A DNA stretch of 64,000 bases from Armigeres subalbatus. Lineage: Eukaryota; Arthropoda; Insecta; Diptera; Culicidae. Where the stretch lies: positions 319,365,259-319,429,258 of the forward strand of contig NC_085140.1 of assembly GCF_024139115.2 (NCBI RefSeq). The letters run 5' to 3'. Under the pieces are notes generated by a model. It did no database searches. It had not been told where the DNA came from and saw nothing but the letters and a program-made list of their open reading frames with translations. Position numbers and translations under genes: made by a program. Every line of letters starts with the position of its first letter. Within the stretch, counting starts at the first letter, position 1. Shown here piece by piece: positions 35,346-44,967 of the stretch.

Positions 35346-35756
35346 TCGTGATGGCACAAAGTTGCCATCGGTATCAGAATCTCAAGGACGTGTCGAAATG
35401 AGACGATGCAATAAAATCATTCGCATGATGACTGAAAAAAAAATCCATGGCGTCAGTATTGGCCCTAATGATGACCGCCGTCGAGTACGAAAACGTATTC
35501 AATATTGACAATGCCTCCGAAAATGTATTCATAAGAGAAGGTTAATCGAAGAAGGTAAATAGAAGCATCTCAAGTACGTCGGAAAAAGACGCTCCAATGA
35601 GTTTATTCGTACACGGTGACTGAAAAAAAAATCGTTGTCGTCAGTGGTGGTGGCCGTCTGCAGGCGATTGCTGCAGATTTTTTTCACTACAGTAGCGTTC
35701 TTACGGATTTGACTGTCGTCTGCGGAAAGCGTAATTTTCTAGTAAGATTGTGACTA
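35346..35756. other. Intergenic sequence, no gene seen
   Basis: Two passages repeat CGTACACGGTGACTGAAAAA-like text (ATGATGACTGAAAAAAAAATC at 35423 and GGTGACTGAAAAAAAAATCG at 35617) followed by GTCGTCAGT or GGCGTCAGT, a small direct duplication. Nothing else can be named. Confidence 0.4.
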
Positions 35757-36295
35757 TTGTGCCCAATAGTGGACCCCCAACCAATAGTGGACCCTCCAGC
35801 CATTTTTGCATTATTACAGTACAATGTAAACATTTTGCTATGAAATTCCATTGGGAGAACCTACCTTACAGTCCTATGATTTGATTACATGCATTGGGAA
35901 TGGGATGGAAAGTAAAATTAAATGATATTTTACAATTCTATAAAAAATAAACACGAGAGTGTTCATTATAGGAATATTTTGGGGGGTCCATAATAGGGAA
36001 GAAGAACGTCCCGAAACGGAACATAAAAATCAAATGAAGTGTCGACTATAGGGAAGCAAATTCCTATTATGGGCCCCCAGGGGGTCTACTATATGGCAAA
36101 TTCAGTCAGACTTTAAAATGTTAATTTCAACGAATAACGTCGTGTATTTGAGTGTTTGATGTATGTATCTTGAAGAGGAGATGCAGAACTTGGTATTAGA
36201 TGTCAAGCAGAAATGATATGTTGTAAATTTCTACTCCTTATGACAAAAAGAGCAAAATTTCGCTACTAGGGGGTCCACTATTGGGCATTTTACCC
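35757..36295. mobile_element. ~539-bp TA-type MITE, GCCCAATAGTGGACCCCC ends
   Basis: GCCCAATAGTGGACCCCC near the left end (35761) recurs in inverse as GGGGGTCCACTATTGGGC near the right end (36269-36286). Beyond it the ends differ in length and text, so they are worn. TA sits at 35755-35756 and 36296-36297. Inside, GGGGGTCCATAATAGGGAA and GGGCCCCCAGGGGGTCTAC repeat the theme. Confidence 0.7.
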
Positions 36296-36589
36296 TAGTT
36301 TATTTGCTATTAGTGGTTTGTTTCAAATTATTATTGACGTATTTCAACAATAGTCGACAACAATTGACAATGTCAAAGTAGTCAACATCAAAAGTAAGTC
36401 TGGGAAGATCCATAAAGTACGTCACGCAAAAATTGCGATTTTCAACCCCATGCGAATGAATCTCCAAAAATACAAACAATAGTATAATGATCAGAGGCGC
36501 ATCCACGTTCCAAGTCGTGGGTAGGACAAATAGGAAAGGTCGATTTGGGTCGATTTCTGATATTATCATTAGCTTAAATCTATTCGCAT

Positions 36590-36725
36590 AATTTGTAGAT
36601 GTTACAAGCCTGAACTTTGGTGCCACGGGAGGTTTTGACATACAGACATACAGATTTGGAAAGGAACGAGCTTGCGATCCAACCCACGTCCTCCTGCTTA
36701 TAGGCAGAAGCGCTAGCAACTAGAT
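36590..36725 (-). other. tRNA-like SINE candidate
   Basis: On the minus strand, CTAGTTGCTAGCGCTTCTGC resembles a tRNA D-arm with A-box, and GACGTGGGTTGGATCGCAAG some 20 bases on resembles a T-arm B-box with one or two changes. The 139-codon frame through it is not coding. A tRNA-derived SINE head is plausible; its 3' limit is not visible. Confidence 0.35.
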
Positions 36726-38349
36726 CACTGATTTTTTCTCCGAAATCGATGCACATTTTCCCAATATTGTCACTTAATGCATGACAGTTACTGTCTCATA
36801 TCCATCCATATCAATATGATACAGATATGCTTGCGACAGCAACTTAATCAGTTCTAAAAATTATAAGGACTTAAAAAGATCTTTACGGACGAATAATTAC
36901 ATAATTTGAGAATTTTTTTATGATTTTCATGTCAAATATTGTTTTTCAAAGATTGTTTAAGGATTGCGAAGAAGCATGGCTTACATCTTTGAATTCTTAT
37001 GGTTATAGAACATTTTTACCAGCTTCTAGTACAAGTCATGGATCACAGAAATTTGTATGAATGTTTAATGGGTTCAATCAATTTATCAGAAATGGTAATG
37101 GAACTACCTATTGAAAGCGAACATCCAAGAAATCGTATGATTGTCTAAGAATCTTTATGGAAGCTCAGAATTGATGACGGAGCAGATCTGTTCATGGCTT
37201 TTCAGTTTCCAAAAATTGTTTACGTGGGCTTCTAATAGTCCATTGAAACTTACTTTATTTATCATAGGTTTTAGAATTTTTAATTAATCGCATTTGCTGA
37301 TTTCAGCAACTATTTTTTACCTCTGGAAAACTTTAAGTCCAAAGATATTTTCGATCATTTAGTAATCTGGGTTCGATCATTTAGTAGTTTGTCAATAACT
37401 CATTCCAGAGGCTGAATTCCAAAACGTGTAGTATGGTGAACTTCTAGTGCGAAGATTTTCTACTACTTTGTTCGTTGTTTGCACTAGTTACAGCAACTAA
37501 AATTAAATTATTGATATTTGCTTATTATCTATTATAAGCTATTGCAACAAGCGCTTTAACTTCGTTATTAGTGGAATTCAAAGCATGACAATACCTTCAC
37601 GATGAAAGTTCAGCGTACGATACATTTTGAAATTTAGCCTGTGGAATATTGACAAACTAAAAAAAGATCGAGCCCAGTTTACTAATTAATCGAAAACATC
37701 CTTGCTTTAGACATCCTGAACACTATCGGGATTATAAAGTGCCTAAAGTTCTAAAGAACAGTCAGTACTCTATTCCTTTAGAATTCCAGAAACATCTATG
37801 ATTATTCTAAAGACTCCAATTAGCTTTGAAATCATCATTTGATAACACACAGATTCTTGCCAGTCAATGACTTCATATGTTCTTACCATAATCATGGGTA
37901 GGACAATGGTTTGACTGTCCCACCCAGGCAAATTCATGCGTAGGACATGTCCTACTTGTCCCACCCACTCCCGGCGCCACTGATAATGATGAACAATTCG
38001 TTTGTCAGATATGGCTACAATAGATGGTAGTATCATCATCATCATCATCATCATGCGAATGAATCTTCTCTGAATCGCTTCTCCTCGATACGCCTGTGAT
38101 TCCGCTACCGACGGCATCTTTCCGATTAAACTGTCTGCCATCGTCAAGCGATTGTGCTTTGAAATATGAAGAAACAGCGACTCAGATTAACTTTGTCTTA
38201 AAACAAATGGTGGTCCTGAAAAATCGAATTATTTTCAATAATTCACATTTTCAATCACTAACAGCAACGAAACCAAACTCAGAATTTCACTAGAAAACTT
38301 CAGTTTCAGCCAAAACAAAGAAGACACCACCATTGTAAAGAAATTTTCA
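36726..38349. other. Intergenic sequence, no gene seen
   Basis: AT-rich. The text at 37895-37975 (GGTAGGACAATGG, GTAGGACATGTCCTAC) recalls GGGTAGGACAAATAGGAAAG at 36519 in the SINE candidate region, so both may belong to one dispersed family. The 125-codon minus frame at 37770-38147 crosses the ATG-repeat and is not convincing. Confidence 0.4.
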
Positions 38350-38404
38350 ATCGTCGTCTGCGAATAAATTCATTGCTGCAATGAATTTATTCGCAGACGA
38401 CGAT
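38350..38404. repeat. Perfect 26-bp-arm palindrome
   Basis: The left arm 38350-38375 and right arm 38379-38404 are exact reverse complements around a 3-base loop (CTG). The core is GAATAAATTCATTG/CAATGAATTTATTC with GTCGTCTGC outside. A diverged direct repeat of text around CCGTCGCCAAGCGATCGTG (38430) and CCATCGTCAAGCGATTGTG (38137) flanks it. Confidence 0.97.
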
Positions 38405-38865
38405 CTTTACTTTACGATTAACTGTATGCCGTCGCCAAGCGATCGTGTTTTCTTCAACAAATCATGGCCCTGAGCAAGAAAACCATAGTCAAAAACTTAT
38501 AAGAAAATGTCAATTTTCGCTGACGACAAAAAAATCGCCAATGAATTTCTGCAGCAATTACCCGTCGATTGCCTCTGCTCTATTGACGCCATGATTCCAC
38601 GACTTGATAAGTCAAAGTCTTTTACTTTCTTAGATGAGCCAGCCTAGGGCTAAAAATCTCTTTAATAAAGACAAAAAAAAAACTTTCTTTCGAATATAAT
38701 GGTGACAAGAACCGATTTAGGTTCAATAGGTTTAATCCTGTGAGATAAATTTGACTTGAGGGCTGCTTCCCGACCACTCACTTCTGCAAACGCCACCGAT
38801 GCGGAAACATTTCACGAGTGCTGCTACCGGCATGGTATGATCACTGATGATTCGCCGCTCCACCA

Positions 38866-38938
38866 ATGCTAATAGAATACTAAGTTGAAAAGCAGGCCAA
38901 GTTCCAGTGGGAATATAGAGCCATTGAAGAAGAAGATG
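38866..38938 (+). mobile_element. SINE 3'-end fragment
   Basis: TAAGTTGAAAAGCAGGCCAA, then GTGGGAATATAGAGCCATTG and AAGAAGAAGATG match the tail of the reversed SINE at 52724-53027. The head is missing. Confidence 0.65.
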
Positions 38939-38964
38939 AGAACGTTATTAATTTTCGAGAAAAC

Positions 38965-39010
38965 AGGGGGATCATGTGTCCCCGGGGATTACGTGTGTCC
39001 AGTTTCCCCT
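38965..39010. mobile_element. Single MITE end, TTTCCCCTA type
   Basis: GGGGGATCATGTGTCCCCGG then CAGTTTCCCC before TA resembles the right end of the element at 31786-32692 (GGGATCAAGTCTACCC...TCTCCCG-TA). I found no matching left end here. Confidence 0.5.
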
Positions 39011-39913
39011 AAGTATAATCGGGGTTAAAAAAGCAAAGCTCTTTCCAACAAACAATTTAAGCTGAATAAGCTAGTTTTCAGCTTCCAATGTTGGTTGGGT
39101 TAGTCTCCACATCCATTCGATCAAAAACACAGAGTTGAAAAGCAACCGAACTTGTTTCTCAACCACTGGGTTTGCTTTTTACCCAGATTGTTTTTGATAA
39201 TTTCTGGCTGTTAGATTTATTAAAACATTAAGTTGACCTAACCAAAAATGTATAAGAAATAAGTATAAAAAGCTGTGGAAATTTAGGTAGACCGAGAAAT
39301 TGATAGAATTTTACTATGTAAAAAGTGACCACAGTTCATGTGATGTTTTCATTAGGTCAATAAAATTGAAGCTTCTTTCTGGTCTTTCGAGTTGGAAAGC
39401 GTAACAATGGGGAATATCTAAAATTTATTGAGATTATCAATTTTTATTTTTTATGGTCATTTTATTCTGAAAACGACTACCACATGACCGTGGATGCAGT
39501 GGAGCACATAAATTGTTGCCCATGTATCAATTAGTGGATTTTGTTTATGACCTTCGAAAAATAAGAAAAAATGCAACCTTCGACAGGCGTTTGGTTCGAA
39601 ATAGAAAAGAATGTAGTTTCGTGTACCAAATTGAATATTATAATTAGCTATAATTGCTAAACGTTTTCTATTTCCTGTGTTGCCATCGAAAGCCAACGCG
39701 CGCCTTCTCGAGCACTCTGTCGAACGGCATTCGGCGATTTTCAAGTGTCACACGAACCGCCCTTAAGCTATATCTGCGTTTGGTTTCTCCAAGCCTAAAT
39801 TCAGCGTGGTCTCGCCCCAAACAAAGGTGACGCATTTAAATGCAGTTCTGTTAGCTACCCCCCTGGACTGGTGGTTGTCGATTACCACCGGAGTGTCGCC
39901 CTCCTTAAGGTAG

Positions 39914-40450
39914 GTGGCTGCTCCGATTTTCTCAAGCACCATGTTGGCTGGTAGATCGCGAAAGGTTAAATTTAATAACACACATTTTGAAGTGGCAATA
40001 TTGGTGGATAGTTATGCTAGAAGTGCAGCGTGTTACATTCCAGCGCGCTATGCACAAGGCTCTTGTGGGTCGTTGCGATTCCGCGTGGTCCCGAATGACA
40101 GCGACAGTCAAAGCACCTCAAGAAGCATTACCCGGTCGCACTGCCATCATCGGTCGAGATCGTTTCGGTTTGGTTTATTGACTGAATTAAGTTTTTTCCG
40201 TGATCCAGAAAGAAACGGCGTTGAATCGAATCCGTACCGTACTGCGAGATGTGGGACGTTTCGGGCACGAGATTGTGAATTATGCATGCATACCTCCAAC
40301 AGTTGCCAACCAACAGTTCGTGAACTAAATGTGTTTCTGAAATGGACATTGACTGGGCTCAGGGTATCAGCGATTGTCCCGATTAAACGCTCTCTCGGTT
40401 GGGCACTTGAACCCGTAGCACACCGATTCAGCAATCCTTTCGAATCGTGA
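39914..40450 (+). CDS. Unassigned ORF in a GC-richer segment
   Basis: A 178-codon frame, long for this AT-rich region, without any motif I recognise. It is Arg/Ser-rich with scattered Cys. Competing frames of 64-95 codons on both strands overlap it, which weakens the case. A GTGAGTAT sequence, a good match to a splice donor, lies at its very end (40446), so the segment could be part of a host exon or a non-coding transcript. It could also be an unrecognised transposon. No start context or neighbour helps. Confidence 0.2.
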   Translation: MAAPIFSSTMLAGRSRKVKFNNTHFEVAILVDSYARSAACYIPARYAQGSCGSLRFRVVPNDSDSQSTSRSITRSHCHHRSRSFRFGLLTELSFFRDPERNGVESNPYRTARCGTFRARDCELCMHTSNSCQPTVRELNVFLKWTLTGLRVSAIVPIKRSLGWALEPVAHRFSNPFES

Positions 40451-41053
40451 GTATCAATTTCGCCTGATCATGACGCGAGCGTAATGAAGAAAACGTTCCG
40501 ATCTAAAGCCATGTTGGTAATGCATCGAAATCGTATTATAGGCAAAATGTGACAAAACACATCGACAGCGCACGCGGTGTGAAGTTCAGTTTCAAGTTGT
40601 GCTCCACCGAACTTGACAGCAGAAAGGTGTGGAGGTTTAATAGTCACAAGCAGTAGATTTTTGATAGCCAAAAATTCCGCTTACGCCGCCAGTTGACACA
40701 TGTTCTATAATCTAATTTAGTCAGCAAATTTGTACAGTCATCTGAGTTGATTTGTAGAGCGGAAAACTAATTGAAGTGTTATTTTTGTTCAGGGTTGTAT
40801 TGCCTAGAATCAAATTTATTGATTGATTTTCATTGGGTTTTATCGGTGAGACGAACTACCTGAGGTCAAAGTGGAAGGACCCAATTTTTCAACGCACGAT
40901 AAAGCACAAAATCGAAAGTTATCGCAAGCGAGCAACAATTATGAAATCGTTTAGAAGTTGAAAAGTAAGCAGAGGACCATTGAAGAACAGTACGAAATTG
41001 AAATCGATGAATTATTTTGCCTAACGTCCACCCAGGAAGGGCTTGGCTGATTG
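40451..41053. other. Intergenic sequence, no gene seen
   Basis: No convincing reading frame or repeat. It continues the moderately GC-rich composition as far as about 40700. It may include the 5' flank of the Juan copy, whose start I cannot place. Confidence 0.4.
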
Positions 41054-41063
41054 GGTGGGAACT

Positions 41064-41352
41064 TCTTCTTCTTCTTATTGGCATTACATCCTCCACTGGG
41101 ACATAGCCGCCTGGCAGCTTAGTGTTCATTTAGCACTTCCACGGTTATTAACTGCGAGGTTTCTAAACCAAGGTACCCATTTTGCATTCGTATATCATGA
41201 GTCTAACACGATGATACTTTTATGTCCAGGGAAGTCGAAGGAATTTTTGAACCGAAAATTGCCTAGACCGGCACCGGGAATCGAACCCAGTCACCCTCAG
41301 CATGGTCTTGCTTTGTAGCCGCGTGTCCTACAGCACGGCTAAGGAGGGCCCT
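41064..41352 (-). mobile_element. Feilai: Feilai SINE, full length
   Basis: On the minus strand it starts GGGCCCTCCTTAGCCGTGCT, has an A-box-like tRNA arm, then B-box GGGTTCGATTCCCGG, a body including GACATAAAAGTATCATCGTG, and ends in ATAAGAAGAAGAAG. This is the structure I recall for Feilai, a tRNA-related SINE of Aedes aegypti. A perfect 9-bp duplication GTGGGAACT flanks it (41055-41063 and 41353-41361), so it is a complete insertion. The internal RNA polymerase III promoter is intact. The plus-strand 91-codon frame across it is antisense and meaningless. It sits just before, or in the 5' part of, the Juan copy. Confidence 0.95.
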
Positions 41353-41361
41353 GTGGGAACT

Positions 41362-41986
41362 ATCTCAATAAAAAAATATTCTTTTCTTGATATAGAGAAA
41401 GCATTTGACAGTGTTTGGCATTGAAGGTTTGATTGTAAAATTGATGAATTTTAATTTTCCTCTGTACATTATTAAACTGATCCAAAATTATTTATCAGAT
41501 CGCTCACTGCAGGTAAACTATCAGAATTCTAAATCTGATAGATTACCTGTAAGAGCTAGTGTTCCCAAGGCAGCATACTGGGGCCCATTTGTATAACATT
41601 TTACTTCTGACTTACCTGATTTACCACCAGGGTGTCAAAAATCTTTGTTTGCAGATGACACAGGTCTCTCAGCCAAAGGGCGAAGCCTTCGTGTCATTTG
41701 TAGTAGATTGCAAAAAAGTTTGGATATTTTCTCCACTTACTTGCAAAAATGGAAAAATTCCCCGAATGCTTCCAAAACTCAGCTTATAATTTTCCCACAT
41801 AAGCCGAGAGCTTCTTATTTGAAACCTTCTAGCAGACATATTGTCACTATGAATGGGGTTCCAATTAATTGGTCTAACGAAGCCAAATATTTAGGACTTC
41901 TGCTGGACCAAAAATTAACTTTTAAAAATCACATTGAAGGCCTTCAAGCCAAATGTAACAAATATATTAAGTGTCTATATCCACTT
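41362..41986 (+). pseudogene. Juan-A: Juan-type (Jockey) LINE, RT segment (first part)
   Basis: Read across three frames: FLDIEKAFDSVW (41380-41420), LINYLSDRSLQVNY-like block, a VPxGSxLGP block broken by small deletions (near 41560-41590), FADDTGLSAKGR (41643-41680, the catalytic ADD), then NASKTQLIIFPHKPRA, NWSNEAKYLGLLLDQKLTFK and CNKYIKCLYPL. At least three 1-2 base indels have shifted the frame. The text agrees with my memory of Juan-A of Aedes aegypti. It stops at 41986 because a LOA LINE is inserted there; the next piece of this same copy appears at 53984. Confidence 0.88.
41974..41986 (+). repeat. Target duplication of the LOA insertion, left copy
   Basis: TCTATATCCACTT here and at 49431-49443 is identical. 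It belongs to the Juan coding sequence and brackets the LOA element exactly. On the left it runs directly into the element's oligo-T, the complement of its A tail. Confidence 0.92.
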
Positions 41987-42358
41987 TTTTTTCCAAGTTC
42001 GTTTATTTGGTAGGCTCAGGCGTGTATAACACTTTACGGAGCCATGGTTCTTTGTGATATATACAATCAATATCGTTTAATTTTTCAGTTAGTAATAGAG
42101 GGGTAGAAGCCAGCGTACTCGTGGTGACTCGAGGTTAGCTTAAATGTTTAAGGATGGACGGGGCTAAGGATTTGGGATCAGGAAATTTCAGCTTCTCATC
42201 CGGGTATTTGGCGTCACGGACGATGAAGCGTGTCGTCGTGCTCGAGGAATGATTCGACTGGGAGCATCTTCCGGATGGCAAGAGCTATGGTGCTCTACGG
42301 AACAAAAAGCAGAGACTAAACACACTAAAAAACTTTGAAGAAAGAGAAAAACAAACTA

Positions 42359-43218
42359 TTAGATTTTGATATCAGAAGCACAAAGAAAACTATAAATGGC
42401 CTGCATATAGACCACATCACGATCTCCCAAAACATCTCGAACTTCCCTGAAGGGTTGTTTACCTCGGGCCACTAGGGTATCCAATAATTGCTCTCTGGAG
42501 GCGTCGTTTTCCGAGCAGGACCAAGCTACGTGATCGATGTCATCATAACCGGCTCCGCACCTACATAAGTTGCTATCGACAAGGTTTATTCTGTACAGAT
42601 GTGCGTTTAGTGAATAGTGATTGGACATAAGTCTCGACATCACGCGAATGAATGACTTAAGTCCTCACCTCTGAACCACGCTCGCCAAAAAACTTTTGGA
42701 ACTATGGAAAATAACCACCGTCCAAGTTCATTGTGTGTCCAATTCCTTTGCCAACGTTGAAGAGTACTCTGACGGACTAATCGTTGCTCGAGAATTGCCT
42801 ATCATAAACCTCACCTTCCTGTGCGCCCACCTTTGCCAGCGAGTCTGCCTTCTCATTGCCGTAGATTGAGCAGTGAGAAGGGACCCAAACAAAGGTAATC
42901 TTGAATTATCTTTCGATCAAAACACGCATCTGCTCTCTTATGTTTGTAAGAAAGTAAGATGCGTGCTTAACAGGTTTCATCGACCTGAGTGCCTCGATAG
43001 AACTAAGACTATCCGAGAAGATGAAATAATGGTCTACGGGCTGATTGGAAATTATCCCCAAAGCGAAGTTAATTGCTGCCAGCTCAGCAACATAAACCGA
43101 ACACGGTTCCTGAAGTTTTCGGAAGGTGGTTGAAGTCACATTGAAAACACCGAAGCCAGTGGATCCGTTGATGCGAGAACCATCAGTGAAATATCTGTTG
43201 TTGCAATTGACATGTTCA
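42359..43218 (-). pseudogene. LOA ORF2, RNase H and C-terminal region
   Basis: Minus strand, directly continuing the RT after the nested element. It shows YFTDGSRINGSTGFGV (first catalytic Asp, near 43190), VYVAELAAINFAL (Glu, near 43110), FSDSLSSIEAL (Asp, near 43030) and, after an in-frame TAA at 42906-42908, FVWVPSHCSIYGNEKADSLA (last Asp, near 42850). A frame change near 42645 precedes SNHYSLNAHLYR and a CRCGAGYDDIDHVAWSC zinc-binding motif. It ends at 42359. RNase H would remove the RNA strand from the hybrid made by the RT. Confidence 0.88.
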
Positions 43219-43220
43219 TA

Positions 43221-44965
43221 CCGTGTTGACTCGAAGTCCGGACACCTAAGCACTGCTAAATTTTCAGTTAAATATTTCAAACGGAATTAAGTACTTGACA
43301 CTGAGTAGTATCACACCCTGTCAAGATTAACTTATCAAATTTACTGTAGTGTACTGAAAATGACATTTTGTATGCACGAAATAACTAATATAATCGAAAA
43401 CATTGAACATCGCTTGCTTCGAAATCCGGAAACAGTTTAAGGGATGCTTCAAATACCGGACAATTTTGCTTCGAATTTCCGGACACCTCGAGTTTCGCAT
43501 ATATATTGTCTTGTCTTGTCTTGTCTTAGCACATGCACAGCCAGTATTGAAAATCCAAGCAAAGTTGGTACCAAATTCGTCGATTCTTTTTATCAACCAA
43601 CTGCGGAAAAAATCACAAAAATAAGAAATAAATCAAATACCTTTTAATTTTCTTGTTTTTGATGGGATGAACATCGGAGAATTAAAATTATGCATTATCT
43701 TATCATTGTTAAGATATACTTGGAAATATAGACATTAGTAGTATTTATGTGTCTTTTGAAATCTGTTTCAGTTTGCTATTAGAAATCAAGGATTGAAAGG
43801 AGCTATTGAAATAATGAATTCACGTGGATTGATAAATCCGGGCGTGTCCGAGAAACGTTGAGTTTTTTTTTTATTTGACGGGGGTCGTTCACAACGTGTC
43901 TTTTTATACAATTCTGTTAAAAAAGCTAGTTTTACGAACTTGTTTTTTTTTCTACAAAAATGTGAATGGTTAAAAAAAATACTTTTGAAGACAACCTTTC
44001 ACTAGAAACTGAAAGCAAGTTTTGCTACTTGTGTGCAATTAATAAAGTGATACCATTAACAATATGTGTATAAGGCCGTGACAAATATTTAATTAACATT
44101 ATGTCCTATTGGTCTCCGGAAGGTCAAGGAGGGGGGAGGGATAATAAAAAAAAAAACAAATATTAAAATGAAAAAAAAAAATTAAAAAAACTCCTCGGAT
44201 TTCACTTGTCATTGTCCTCGGATTTGTTAAAGAATGTTTTAAAAATTCTCAAAATGATTCAAAATTCGGATATTTTATTTTCTTGTCCCCTCAGAATATT
44301 ATTTTTGGGCAAAAAAAATCTGAGGGGGAGTGGGACATAATTGTATTTAAATATTTGTATCGGCCTAAGTATATATCGATAAGCTTAGAGCAAGCAATGT
44401 TCCTTTTGGGGTGTAGCAACTCAAATCTAATGAAATTGTAACTATGCTTGCTCATTACCAATCAGTCGATTTCAATTAATTTAACTGATAAATAGTTATT
44501 TAACATCATTTCAGCGTGTCCGGAAATCGAATCAATTGTAAAAACTTGCCTCGAAGTCCGGACAAACAGAAAATGTAATAAAAATTATAAAACTATGAAT
44601 TCCCAAGCAATTTCTCTAATTCATGACAAAGAGTGCTATAATACTAAGTTTATAAGTAACTAATACTCATTGCAAATGATAGAATATAGAAAATATGAGC
44701 TTAGTTTTTTTAATGTTGAGTCTTATCCTACATTCTAAGAAAAACGAAATTCACCGTTGATTATGACATGCCTTCAACTTTCACCTCTAATTTTCAAGTT
44801 TTTATCACAGATCACGGATTACTTACATTTGTTAAAATGGTTTCAAGTCTAAGAATCGTTCCCTGCACTGATAACCCAAGAAATACTTGTTGGGATGGTA
44901 AATAAAGTTAAATAACAATTAAAGTGTCCGGCTTTCGAAGCGTCCGGCAATTCGAGTCAAAACGG
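43221..44965. mobile_element. 1745-bp TA-type element inside LOA ORF2
   Basis: Ends CCGTGTTGACTCGAAGTCCG and, read inward from the right, CCGTTTTGACTCGAATTGCC, with TA at 43219-43220 and 44966-44967. Removing the element and one TA leaves the LOA frame unbroken across the site. Several internal copies of a CGAAxTCCGGAC motif (43445, 43476, 44518, 44555, 44936) look like transposase or subterminal repeats. Nothing over about 90 codons is open, so it is non-autonomous despite its size. A (CTTGT)4 run lies at about 43508-43530. It shares end sequence with the 205-bp MITE at 16754. Confidence 0.88.
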
Positions 44966-44967
44966 TA

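Larger units (their letters stand above)
38405..39913. other. Intergenic, with SINE and MITE fragments
   Basis: Apart from the two fragments listed separately, I see no gene. The 95-codon minus frame at 39457-39744 and the 72-codon minus frame at 39763-39981 have no recognisable motif. Confidence 0.4.

Noticed and set aside
36300..36719. 139-codon minus-strand frame.
   Set aside because: It crosses a tRNA-like SINE candidate and AT-rich DNA; no motif, and the start is arbitrary.
41043..41318. 91-codon plus-strand frame.
   Set aside because: It is antisense to the Feilai SINE.
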